Shown in pieces: positions 16,619 to 24,444 of a DNA stretch of 46,969 nt. The stretch comes from Ruminococcaceae bacterium OttesenSCG-928-D13 (GTDB lineage: Bacteria > Bacillota > Clostridia > Oscillospirales > Ruminococcaceae), in NCBI GenBank assembly GCA_030266915.1, contig JAJDIZ010000005.1, positions 1 through 46,969 of the forward strand, in the 5' to 3' direction. A program made the translations under genes and the position numbers. The notes below the pieces were generated by a model, which saw only the letters and a program-made list of their open reading frames with translations, had not been told where the DNA came from and did not search any database. Within the stretch, counting starts at the first letter, position 1. Every line of letters starts with the position of its first letter.

Positions 16619-18140
16619 CGATGCCCATCCTCCTGTACGGCAGGTCTGTGAATACTTCCATCAGGCTGTGGGTGCGTTCCAGCCGGTCCACGTTGATGGT
16701 CTCGAAGCTGTAGCCCAGGCTTGCCACCGCGCTGCGGATGGCCCCGCCGATGCCGGCGAAATCGCGCATGTAAGCGGGCGGGCACAGCAGGTTCATGGCG
16801 ATGCGCTTGTCCTGCACAAAAAGCTCGCTCTCGAAGCGGCCGATGCCGTCCACGTCGAACACCATCAGCATGTGGATATTCTGGGCGGCGCCGCCGCTGG
16901 GGGTGGGCGCCTCGCCGGCGTCCGGGTCTATCCACATCTCGGCGAAAGCCCGCATGTCCTGGTATTCCACCGGGACGATGAAATGCAGCAGCGGGGTGAA
17001 GTTTGATGGGCTGGACAGCAGGCTGTGGACAATCTTCTCGAAGCGCTCGCCGCTCACCAGCTCCAGGTCCTCGCTTTTGGCGGATTTGTTGATGATCTTG
17101 GCCAGGGTGTCAATCACCTGGCTGTCCTCCTCGGCCTTGCGCGCGCCCCGGGCGCCGCCCTCGGTGAGCACTCGGTCCAGGTAGGCCTGGAGCTTGTCCA
17201 CCAGCACGCCCTTGGCATCGTCGCCATCCATACTGTTCAGTAAAAGGCGCAGCGCATCGGGCAAAAAGTCGTCGTTGTCGTTGTAGCGGGAGAGGTTGTA
17301 GACAATCAGCGGAATGGTCTTCTCCATGGACGGGGTGTAGAGCACGCTGTTCTGGATATCCTTCAGCACGTCAAAAATCTGGGTTTTCAGGTCGGCAAAG
17401 GCCTGGGAGCGTTCCGGCAGCAAAGTCCGCCCCTGCTCGGGCACCTGCCCGGGAACCGGCTCCGCTTCCCGGGCGGCCTCCTGTTCGCCGGCCACCGGGG
17501 CCTGGAATTCCCGCAAAGCGGAGACCAGATCCTCCAGCCGCTCGTGCAGCCGGGGAGAGGCCTCAAGGCTGTCGGAAAGGTAGGTGAGGTTGCCGGCCAC
17601 GCTGTCCAGCACGTCCTGCCGGGAGATAGTGGCGTTCAGGGCTTTCAGCAGCACCCCGATGTTGGTGGCCAGCTCCGGCTTGCCGGTGCTGGCGGTGGTG
17701 GCCTGGCTCAGCAAATCCCGCAGCATGTTGAACAGGTCCCCTTTGAACAGGGTGGTGTTCTCCTCCTGACGCAGCAGCTCGGGGGCAATCTGGTCCGGGT
17801 TGAGCAGCAAAGTGTCGAACAGCTGCTGAATCTCTTGGGTGAGTGGGGAGGAGGCGCCCGGCAGCAGGGCGAAAACCTCCTGCAGCATCGTGATGTTGCG
17901 AATCATCGAGGCGGTGACCGCCGGATCCTGCAGCAAGTCCGCCAGGATGGTGGGGGCCTCGTTCTCCTTGGGTTTAAAGCCGGTGTTTTGCTGCAAAATC
18001 TCGCTGGGGTCGGTGGTTTGCAGCACCCGGGTCACGTCGGAAAGGTCGAAGGGCACGGCGGCACTGTCCACCACCGGGCGGGCGGCGGTGTTGGGCAGTC
18101 TCTCCACCAGCGGGGTGGAGACTTTCAGGATATCGGCCAT
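16605..18140 (-). CDS. YlqG/FliK-like protein upstream of the FlhB-C homologue
   Basis: A 511-residue soluble protein rich in Leu, Gln and Ser, with helical repeats in the first 200 residues, an acidic Pro-rich linker near 220-245, and a C-terminal domain (about 395-511, HFIVPVEYQDMRAFAEMWID) that resembles the C-terminal substrate-specificity region of flagellar hook-length proteins. The resemblance is by eye. The ATG at 18140 was chosen because GGAGG lies 5 bases before it; the other ATG at 18152 contains that site. Gene order and overlap with the FlhB-C homologue match Bacillus ylqG-ylqH. Confidence 0.7.
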   Translation of the reverse strand: MADILKVSTPLVERLPNTAARPVVDSAAVPFDLSDVTRVLQTTDPSEILQQNTGFKPKENEAPTILADLLQDPAVTASMIRNITMLQEVFALLPGASSPLTQEIQQLFDTLLLNPDQIAPELLRQEENTTLFKGDLFNMLRDLLSQATTASTGKPELATNIGVLLKALNATISRQDVLDSVAGNLTYLSDSLEASPRLHERLEDLVSALREFQAPVAGEQEAAREAEPVPGQVPEQGRTLLPERSQAFADLKTQIFDVLKDIQNSVLYTPSMEKTIPLIVYNLSRYNDNDDFLPDALRLLLNSMDGDDAKGVLVDKLQAYLDRVLTEGGARGARKAEEDSQVIDTLAKIINKSAKSEDLELVSGERFEKIVHSLLSSPSNFTPLLHFIVPVEYQDMRAFAEMWIDPDAGEAPTPSGGAAQNIHMLMVFDVDGIGRFESELFVQDKRIAMNLLCPPAYMRDFAGIGGAIRSAVASLGYSFETINVDRLERTHSLMEVFTDLPYRRMGIDVKI

Positions 18141-18475
18141 TGTGTCCTCCATGAGCCATCGCCGCGAAAGCCAACAGCCCGTCTTGTTCAGAAAAAATTT
18201 ACATTTGCCCGGCGGCAGGCAAAAGTCTCACAATATGTATATTCGGTTAAAATCTGCAAAAATCAATGGTGATATTTTACCACGGAAACCGGCGATTTGC
18301 GAACGAAAAGCCGCCGTTTCTCTTTAAAAGCGTGCAGACATGAAAAATTTACACTTATTTACGCAATTTTAGTCAGAAATTGTTGCACGGATTTTCAAAT
18401 GCGCTATAATATATATAGTATATCGTATCGAAATGGTCAATAATAACCAAAAAAGAGCAGGTGATATTTTTGAGC
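18141..18475. other. Divergent intergenic region between the YlqG-like gene and cheA
   Basis: About 335 bases, AT-rich in its right two thirds. It holds the cheA promoter at 18383-18410 and, on the minus side, no strong promoter; a weak TTGATT/AATATA pair lies around 18248-18276. A near-identical motif occurs twice in the same orientation: GAAAAAATTTACA at 18191-18203 and GAAAAATTTACA at 18342-18353. No small gene or RNA is visible. Confidence 0.6.
18383..18410 (+). promoter_or_regulatory. cheA promoter
   Basis: TTGCAC (18383-18388) and a perfect TATAAT (18405-18410) are 16 bases apart, about 65 bases before cheA. The second half of the -35 is poor, so an activator or alternative factor may contribute. 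Confidence 0.6.
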
Positions 18476-20593
18476 ATGATAGATGACAGCATGCGGCCAA
18501 TGTTGGACACCTTTATATTCGAGACCACCACAATATTGGACCAGCTGGACGAAATTTTGCTGGAGGCCGAGAAAAGCAAGACTTTCAACGACGACCAGAT
18601 CAACGAAATTTTCCGTTCGATGCACACCATCAAGGGCTCCGCGGCGATGATGGGCCTCTCGGAAATGAGCGAGACCACCCACCGGGCGGAGGATATGTTC
18701 TTCATCATCCGTGACGATCCCAGCAAGATGGACGGCCAGAACACCGGTGTGGTGTTTGACCTGCTGTTCCAGCTTTCGGACTTTCTGCGCCAGGAGCTGG
18801 GCAACATCCAGGAAGATCCGGACGGCTACGACGGGGATGCCCCCGCCGACCTGATTGCCGCGCTCAAGGCCGAGATCGCGGTGCTGAAGGGTGAGGCCGC
18901 CCCGGCTGCCCCCGCCGAGGCAAAGGCCCCGGTGGTGGAAGCTGCCCCCGACGCTGCGGCGGCAACCGCCGCGGCCGGCGGAAATGTACACACCTTTAAA
19001 GTTTTTTATGAAGAGGCCGAGATGGCCAACATCCGCGCCTTCATGCTGCTGAACCAGCTTAAGGAGTATGGTGATATCCTGGACACCGTGCCCCCGAACC
19101 CTGAATCCAACTCCGAGGCCGCCCAGATTATTGAAGAAAGCGGCTTCCTTTTCCGCATCCGGTACGAGGGAGACATCACTCTGATCCATAATGTGATCGA
19201 GGAGGATACCAACATCTCCGGCTACGAGGAAGTGGAAGAGGCCCAGGAGAAAGCCCCGGAGGCCGAGCAGAAAGCCCCGGAGGCCGCCGCGCCTGTGGCG
19301 GAGGCCGCCAAGGCCCCGGCCGCCCAGGAAAAGGGCTCGCCCGCGCCCAAGGCTGCTCCGGCCGGTGGCGCATCCGGCGGCAAGCAGAGCCTGATCTCGG
19401 TGAACCAGTCCAAGATCGACAGCCTGGTGGATATCATGGGCGAGATCGTCATTGCCGAGAGCATGGTGGCCTCGAACCCGGACCTGAAGGACCTGCCGCT
19501 GGACAACTTCAACAAGAGTGCCCGGCAGCTGCGCAAGCTGACCGACCAGATGCAGGATATCGTAATGAGCATCCGGATGGTGCCGCTGACCGGCACCTTC
19601 CAGAAGATGAGCCGCATTGTGCGGGACATGAACAAGAACCTGGGCAAGGAGACCGAGCTGGTCACCATCGGCGGCGAAACCGAGGTGGACAAGAGCATCA
19701 CCGACGTGCTGGCCGACCCGCTGATGCACATGATCCGCAACTCGATGGACCATGGCATCGAGATGCCCGAGGACCGCAAGGCCAAGGGCAAGCCGGAGCA
19801 GGGCACCGTCATTTTGCAGGCCAAGAACGTGGGCAGCGACATCATCATCACCATCGAGGACAACGGCAAGGGCCTGGATCGCGACAAGCTGCTGGACAAG
19901 GCCGAGCGCAACGGCATCCTGACGAAACCTCGCAGCGAGTACTCCGACAAGGAGGCCTTTGGCCTGATCATGATGGCCGGGTTCTCCACCAATGAGGTGG
20001 TCACCGAATACTCGGGCCGTGGCGTGGGCATGGACGTGGTGCGCAAGAACATCGAAAAACTGGGCGGCCAGGTGAGCGTGGACTCGGTGACCGGCCAGGG
20101 CACCACCTTCACCATCAAAATTCCGCTGACCCTGGCGATTGTGGACGGCATGGAGATCGGCGTGGCCCATGACACCTTCACAATTCCGATTACATCAATC
20201 AACCAGATTTACAAGCTCAGCCCCGAAACCGAGCTTTTGTATGACACCGACGGCACTGAGATGGTGATGGTGCGCGGCGTCACCTATCCCATCATCCGCC
20301 TGCACCGCATCTACGGCATCGACACCGAGGTCACCGAGCTGGCCGACGGCATCCTGATCATTGTGGAGAGCGGCGACGCCAAGGCCTGCATCTTCACCGA
20401 CCGGCTGATCGGCGAGCAGCAGGTGGTGGTCAAGACCTTCCCGAAATTCTTCGACCGCTACAACGTCAAGGACCTGGGCTTCTCGGGCTGCACCATCATG
20501 GGCGATGGCTCCATCAGCCTGATTCTCGACATCAACAGCCTGCTGGGCGCCTACCGCACCGACTCCAGCAACGTGGTGCGCACGTCCTATTAA
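18476..20593 (+). CDS. cheA: Chemotaxis histidine kinase CheA
   Basis: A 705-residue kinase. The phosphotransfer domain has His50 in MHTIKGSA. A response-regulator-binding domain (about 163-235) lies between two Ala/Pro/Glu-rich linkers. The dimerisation helices begin SLVDIMGEIV. The ATPase domain has the N box HMIRNSMDHG, G1 DNGKGLD and G2 GRGVGMDVV, and the CheW-like domain ends the protein. It passes phosphate to CheB and, elsewhere in the genome, CheY. AGGTGA lies 11 bases before the ATG at 18476; TTG at 18470 or GTG at 18461 would add 2 or 5 residues. It is first in cheA-cheW. Confidence 0.97.
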   Translation: MIDDSMRPMLDTFIFETTTILDQLDEILLEAEKSKTFNDDQINEIFRSMHTIKGSAAMMGLSEMSETTHRAEDMFFIIRDDPSKMDGQNTGVVFDLLFQLSDFLRQELGNIQEDPDGYDGDAPADLIAALKAEIAVLKGEAAPAAPAEAKAPVVEAAPDAAAATAAAGGNVHTFKVFYEEAEMANIRAFMLLNQLKEYGDILDTVPPNPESNSEAAQIIEESGFLFRIRYEGDITLIHNVIEEDTNISGYEEVEEAQEKAPEAEQKAPEAAAPVAEAAKAPAAQEKGSPAPKAAPAGGASGGKQSLISVNQSKIDSLVDIMGEIVIAESMVASNPDLKDLPLDNFNKSARQLRKLTDQMQDIVMSIRMVPLTGTFQKMSRIVRDMNKNLGKETELVTIGGETEVDKSITDVLADPLMHMIRNSMDHGIEMPEDRKAKGKPEQGTVILQAKNVGSDIIITIEDNGKGLDRDKLLDKAERNGILTKPRSEYSDKEAFGLIMMAGFSTNEVVTEYSGRGVGMDVVRKNIEKLGGQVSVDSVTGQGTTFTIKIPLTLAIVDGMEIGVAHDTFTIPITSINQIYKLSPETELLYDTDGTEMVMVRGVTYPIIRLHRIYGIDTEVTELADGILIIVESGDAKACIFTDRLIGEQQVVVKTFPKFFDRYNVKDLGFSGCTIMGDGSISLILDINSLLGAYRTDSSNVVRTSY

Positions 20594-20639
20594 TCGCGGC
20601 ACAGCGCGCAGTTCAGCACACAACAGGAGGTAACCGCAA

Positions 20640-21131
20640 ATGGCGGAAGAAGTCCAGATCATGACCAAAAAGATTACGCTGGAGGACGAGCTGGCCGGCA
20701 AGTCCCTTACCTTTTATATTGGCGATACCATGTATGGCCTGCCCCTCACCAACGTGATTGAGATCATCAGCGTGCAGGACATTGCCCGGGTGCCCGGCAC
20801 CCCGCCCTATGTGAAGGGGGTCATCAACCTGCGCGGCAGCATTGTGCCGCTGGTGGATGTGCGGCTGAAGTTTGGCCAGATGGAAAAGGAGTATGACGAC
20901 CAGACCAACTTCATCATCACCCAGCTGGGTGACATGCAGGTGGGCCTGGTGGTGGACCGGGTGTCCAACGTGGTGGAGGCCGACGCCGTGGATGTCTCCT
21001 CCCTGCCGGAGTTTTCCACCGTAAACACCAACCGCTATATGACCAGTGTTTCCCGCATTGGCAACCAGCTGGTGATGAACCTGAACGCCGAGACCATCCT
21101 GGAGGACGATAATATCCTGGGAATCGGCTAA
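20640..21131 (+). CDS. cheW: Chemotaxis coupling protein CheW
   Basis: A 163-residue single CheW domain (about 22-158) that bridges chemoreceptors and CheA. The core GTPPYVKGVINLRGSIVPLV is typical. A short acidic/charged N-terminal extension precedes it. AGGAGGT lies 7 bases before the ATG. It follows cheA by 46 bases and is closed by a terminator. Confidence 0.96.
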   Translation: MAEEVQIMTKKITLEDELAGKSLTFYIGDTMYGLPLTNVIEIISVQDIARVPGTPPYVKGVINLRGSIVPLVDVRLKFGQMEKEYDDQTNFIITQLGDMQVGLVVDRVSNVVEADAVDVSSLPEFSTVNTNRYMTSVSRIGNQLVMNLNAETILEDDNILGIG

Positions 21132-21165
21132 TTTCACATGTTTTCTTTTAAGATGCTATATCATC

Positions 21166-21202
21166 AAAAAGCGGCGCTTGTGTTGAAGTGTGCCGCTTTT
21201 TT
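21166..21202 (+). terminator. Terminator after cheW
   Basis: AAAAAGCGGC and GCCGCTTTTTT pair around a 16-base loop ending in a T-run. It separates cheAW from cheRB, so cheRB needs its own promoter or read-through. Confidence 0.85.
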
Positions 21203-21241
21203 ACAGTTACAGACAGCTTGAATGAAGAGGGTGGCTTTGCT

Positions 21242-22051
21242 ATGATAGAGTTGACTGAAAAGGAATTTGTAACCCTGCGTGACTATGTGCTGGGAAATTT
21301 CGGCATTGACCTGTCGAAGAAAAAGGTGCTGATTCAGGGCCGCCTCACCGCCACCCTGACCCAGCGGGGCTTCAAAACCTTCACCGAGTATATCGACTTT
21401 GTGAAGGCCGACAAGACCGGCACCGAGGTGAACCTGCTGCTGAACAAGCTCACCACTAACCTCACCTACTTCATGCGTGAAAAGGAGCACTTCGAGTTCC
21501 TGCACAACGTGGTGCTGCCCGAGTTTGACCGCACGAAGCGCCGGGAAATTCGGCTGTGGAGCGCCGGTTGTTCCTCCGGGGAGGAACCCTACACCCTGGC
21601 CATGACCCTGGCAAACTACTACGCCGGCAAGCCGAATCCCCCCAAAATATCCATCCTGGCGTCGGATATTTCCCAGAAGGTGCTCACCTCGGCCCAGGCG
21701 GCGATCTACCCGGCCGAGGGACTGAAGGACATGCCGGCCGGTTGGGCGGCAAAATACTTCGACAAGGTGGACGCCGACCAGGTGAAGGTGAAGGATGACA
21801 TCAAAAAGCTTGTCACCTTCCGCACCGTGAACCTGATGGATCCGTTCCGTTTCCGGTCACCCTTCGAGATCATCTTCTGCCGCAATGTGATGATCTACTT
21901 TGAGAAAGAACGCAAAAATGACCTGGTGAACCGTTTCTACCAGTGGGTGGCGCCCGGCTTCTACTTTTTCATCAGCCACTCCGAGAACGTGGACCGGGGT
22001 CAGAGCGAGTTCAGGATGGTCAAGCCGTCGATTTTCCGGCGGGACGTCTGA
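21242..22051 (+). CDS. cheR: Chemoreceptor methyltransferase CheR
   Basis: A 269-residue SAM-dependent enzyme that methylates receptor glutamates. A helical N-terminal domain (1-70) is followed by the methyltransferase domain; the SAM loop is LWSAGCSSGEEPYTLAM near residue 105, and the conserved IIFCRNVMIYF lies near 215. A beta-subdomain for pentapeptide binding is short. The start at 21242 has AGAGGGTGG upstream; the longer in-frame start at 21188 lies inside the terminator. It is followed by cheB after 56 bases. Confidence 0.95.
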   Translation: MIELTEKEFVTLRDYVLGNFGIDLSKKKVLIQGRLTATLTQRGFKTFTEYIDFVKADKTGTEVNLLLNKLTTNLTYFMREKEHFEFLHNVVLPEFDRTKRREIRLWSAGCSSGEEPYTLAMTLANYYAGKPNPPKISILASDISQKVLTSAQAAIYPAEGLKDMPAGWAAKYFDKVDADQVKVKDDIKKLVTFRTVNLMDPFRFRSPFEIIFCRNVMIYFEKERKNDLVNRFYQWVAPGFYFFISHSENVDRGQSEFRMVKPSIFRRDV

Positions 22052-22107
22052 TGCGGCAAGGCTGGCGGCGGCCAGCATAACACTATACTGCAAAGGAGGT
22101 GGCGGAT

Positions 22108-23136
22108 ATGGCACCGATCCGCGTGATGCTGGTGGACGATTCGATCCTGTTTTTGGGCGCGATGAAGCAGGCCATCGAAAAGGAACCCAATCTAGTTGTG
22201 GCCGGCACCGCCGCCAACGGCGTGGAAGCCTTGGAAAAGGTGGGCGTGTTCCGCCCGAACGTGATTGTTTGTGACGTGCAGATGCCAAAGATGAGCGGCA
22301 TCGAGTTTGTCAAAGCTCTTTTGCAGCGGCATAAAATACCCGTGGTGGTCATCTCCGGCACGCCGGGGGTGACCCTGAGTGCCCTGGCCAGCGGCGCGGT
22401 GGATTTTATCCCGAAGCCGGCTGCCGGGGAACCGAAGGACGCCTTCTTCAAACGGATGCTGAACACCATCCGCACGGCGGCCGCGGCCAACGTGGGGGCC
22501 AAAATAGCAGTTACCCACTCGCCGGCCCATCATGCGGTGGGTATGTTGACCGGTGCCCCGAAGGACGTGGTGGTGGCCATTGGCGCTTCCACCGGCGGCA
22601 CCGACGCCATTGCGGCTGTGGTACGCGACCTGCCGGCCGATTTCCCTCCAACTTTGGTGACCCAGCACATGCCGGCAGGTTTCACGGCGATGTACGCCGA
22701 GCGGCTGGACCGGGAGTGCAAGATGACCGTGAAAGAGGCAAAGGACGGCGACCGGCTGGTGAAGGGGCGCATCCTGCTGGCGGCGGGAGACCACCACCTG
22801 CGGCTTAGGAAAGACGCCCAGGGCTACTTTGCCTCCAGCCGGACCGGTGAAAAGGTGAACGGCCACATGCCCAGCGTGGACGTGCTGTTTGATTCGGTGG
22901 CCGAGCTTGCCGGGCCGCGCAGCGTGGGGGTTATCCTCACCGGCATGGGGGGCGACGGCGCCGAGGGCCTTGTGAAGATGCGCCGGGCCGGGGCCTACAC
23001 CATCGGGCAGGACCGGGAGACCAGCGTGGTGTACGGTATGCCGATGATGGCCTTCAATAAGGGCGGGGTGGTGAAGCAGCTGCCCCTGCACGAGATACCG
23101 GATAACCTGATCGCTCACCTGAACAAATTGAGATAG
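22108..23136 (+). CDS. cheB: Chemoreceptor methylesterase/glutamine deamidase CheB
   Basis: A 342-residue response regulator. The receiver (1-120) has the acidic pair Asp10/Asp11 and phosphoacceptor Asp56 in CDVQMPKMSG. The esterase (about 150-340) has the triad Ser161 (GASTGG), His187 (QHMP) and Asp283 (GMGGDGAEG). It removes methyl groups from receptors in opposition to CheR. The ATG at 22108 lies 7 bases after AAAGGAGG; the GTG at 22099 has no room for a binding site. Confidence 0.96.
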   Translation: MAPIRVMLVDDSILFLGAMKQAIEKEPNLVVAGTAANGVEALEKVGVFRPNVIVCDVQMPKMSGIEFVKALLQRHKIPVVVISGTPGVTLSALASGAVDFIPKPAAGEPKDAFFKRMLNTIRTAAAANVGAKIAVTHSPAHHAVGMLTGAPKDVVVAIGASTGGTDAIAAVVRDLPADFPPTLVTQHMPAGFTAMYAERLDRECKMTVKEAKDGDRLVKGRILLAAGDHHLRLRKDAQGYFASSRTGEKVNGHMPSVDVLFDSVAELAGPRSVGVILTGMGGDGAEGLVKMRRAGAYTIGQDRETSVVYGMPMMAFNKGGVVKQLPLHEIPDNLIAHLNKLR

Positions 23137-23223
23137 GCCACGGCTGGCCAAGGCACCTTAAAGTGTGTCGGCGTCAGCTGCGTTTTCCACAAAAAAGTCA
23201 GTTCTATATTGTGCGTTCAACCA

Positions 23224-23260
23224 AACCGCCCGGGTTTTTATGCCGGGCGGTTAAGTTTTT
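23224..23260 (+). terminator. Terminator after cheB
   Basis: AACCGCCCGG and CCGGGCGGTT form a perfect 10-bp stem around a 9-base loop, followed by AAGTTTTT. Its tail overlaps the -35 region of the flagellin promoter. Confidence 0.88.
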
Positions 23261-23277
23261 GGGGTGGCCTCCGATGT
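23251..23277 (+). promoter_or_regulatory. Sigma-28 (SigD/FliA)-like flagellin promoter
   Basis: TTAAGTTT (23251-23258) and TCCGATGT (23270-23277) are exactly 11 bases apart. The family consensus is TAAAGTTT-N11-GCCGATAA, giving 7 of 8 and 5 of 8 matches. It stands directly upstream of flagellin, where such a promoter is expected, and begins within the tail of the cheB terminator. Confidence 0.7.
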
Positions 23278-23317
23278 ACATAGGTGAATAGATGTCTTTT
23301 TTTGAGGAGGTGACCGG

Positions 23318-24175
23318 GTGTTTCTGCGCAGCAGCTACAATGCGATGTTTACCCACCGGCAGATGAATATCCATAGCAGCAAGATGCTGACCGCCCTGCA
23401 GCGGCTGAGCAGCGGCTATCGCATCAACTCCGCCAAAGATGACCCGGCCGGCCTTGCCATCTCTGAACGAATGCGCGCCCAGATTACGGCGATGCGGCAG
23501 GGCATACGGAACGCCCAGATGGGCCAGGACATGGTGGACACCGCCGACGGCGCCCTGGCCGGGGTGCACAGCGTGCTGAACCGCATGGTGGACCTGACCA
23601 CTCAGGCGGCCAGCGCAACGCTGAACGAAACCCAGCGCAGCGCCCTCCAGCAGGAGCTGAACCAGCTGCGGGAGGAGCTGGTTCGCACCACCGCAGCCAC
23701 CAATTTCAGCGGGTCGGACCTGCTGCAGGGCAACTCGCAAAACGGCGAACCAACCAAGATACAGATTGGCCCCACGGCCGAGCGCTACGACCAGCTGGCC
23801 ATCAACCTGCCGAACATGAACTCGGTGCTGAAAATGCTGGACGGGCTGGATGTGATGACCCCCGAGGCTGCCGGCGCGGCCCTTGAGACGGTGAACGCCG
23901 CCATTGACCAGGTGAGCACGATGCGCGGGAACCTGGGCGCCACCGGCAGCCGGATGGAGTATTTCATCAACGCCCAGGAGGTGGCCCTCGAGAACCTGGA
24001 GGAGGCCGAAAGCCGCATCCGCGACGCCGACATGGCCAAAGAGATGATGAACTACGTGAAGGCCTCGGTGGGCTGCAAGGTGGCCCAGGTGATGATGGCC
24101 CACGCCATGCAGGAGCCCTACCGGGTGTTGGAGCTTGTAAAAGACGGGGCTGCGAGTGCGCCGTCGAGTAAATGA
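23318..24175 (+). CDS. Flagellin
   Basis: A 285-residue flagellin with both conserved coiled-coil ends: N-terminal LQRLSSGYRINSAKDDPAGL (residues 27-46) and C-terminal SRIRDADMAKEMMNYVKASV (232-251). The surface-exposed middle is almost absent, as in many clostridial flagellins. Oddities: the N-terminus starts MFLRSSYNAMF instead of the usual MxINxNxxAL; Cys253 replaces a normally small residue in the D0 helix; and the chain runs about 12 residues past the usual end (DGAASAPSSK). It starts with GTG at 23318 behind GAGGAGG. No other structural flagellar genes are in the window. Confidence 0.95.
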   Translation: MFLRSSYNAMFTHRQMNIHSSKMLTALQRLSSGYRINSAKDDPAGLAISERMRAQITAMRQGIRNAQMGQDMVDTADGALAGVHSVLNRMVDLTTQAASATLNETQRSALQQELNQLREELVRTTAATNFSGSDLLQGNSQNGEPTKIQIGPTAERYDQLAINLPNMNSVLKMLDGLDVMTPEAAGAALETVNAAIDQVSTMRGNLGATGSRMEYFINAQEVALENLEEAESRIRDADMAKEMMNYVKASVGCKVAQVMMAHAMQEPYRVLELVKDGAASAPSSK

Positions 24176-24183
24176 CGACAAAA

Positions 24184-24219
24184 AAAGAGCGCCCATGCGT
24201 GAAAACGCGGGCGCTCTTT
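24184..24219. terminator. Bidirectional terminator between flagellin and copA
   Basis: AAAGAGCGCCC and GGGCGCTCTTT form a perfect 11-bp stem around a 14-base loop, with A-run and T-run on opposite sides. It serves the two converging genes. Confidence 0.9.
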
Positions 24220-24237
24220 CGTATTGCATGGGCGGCG

Positions 24238-24444
24238 CTACTGGATGCCGGTCACCTCGTAGCCGGCCTCGGTGACGGCGGCCGTCAGGGCCTCGTCGCT
24301 GACGTTGCCGTCGGTTTTCACGGTGGCGGTTTTGGCCTCAAGATCCACGCTGGCCGCAACGCCTGGCAGCGCGTTCAGGGCCTTCTCCACCCGGGCGCTG
24401 CAATGGCCGCAGCTCATCCCTTCAATGGTCATCTTTTTTTCCAT
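24238..24444 (-). CDS. Possible stand-alone CopZ-like chaperone from an internal copA start
   Basis: An in-frame ATG at 24444 within copA is preceded, 8 bases upstream, by AAAGGAGG (24453-24460), as good as any ribosome binding site in the window. Translation from it would give a 68-residue protein, [15 protein letters not shown] onward, the size of a complete CopZ copper chaperone. Either both products are made, like the two copA products of E. coli (made there by frameshifting), or a former separate copZ fused to copA and kept its signal. The internal product is inference. Confidence 0.45.
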   Translation of the reverse strand: MEKKMTIEGMSCGHCSARVEKALNALPGVAASVDLEAKTATVKTDGNVSDEALTAAVTEAGYEVTGIQ

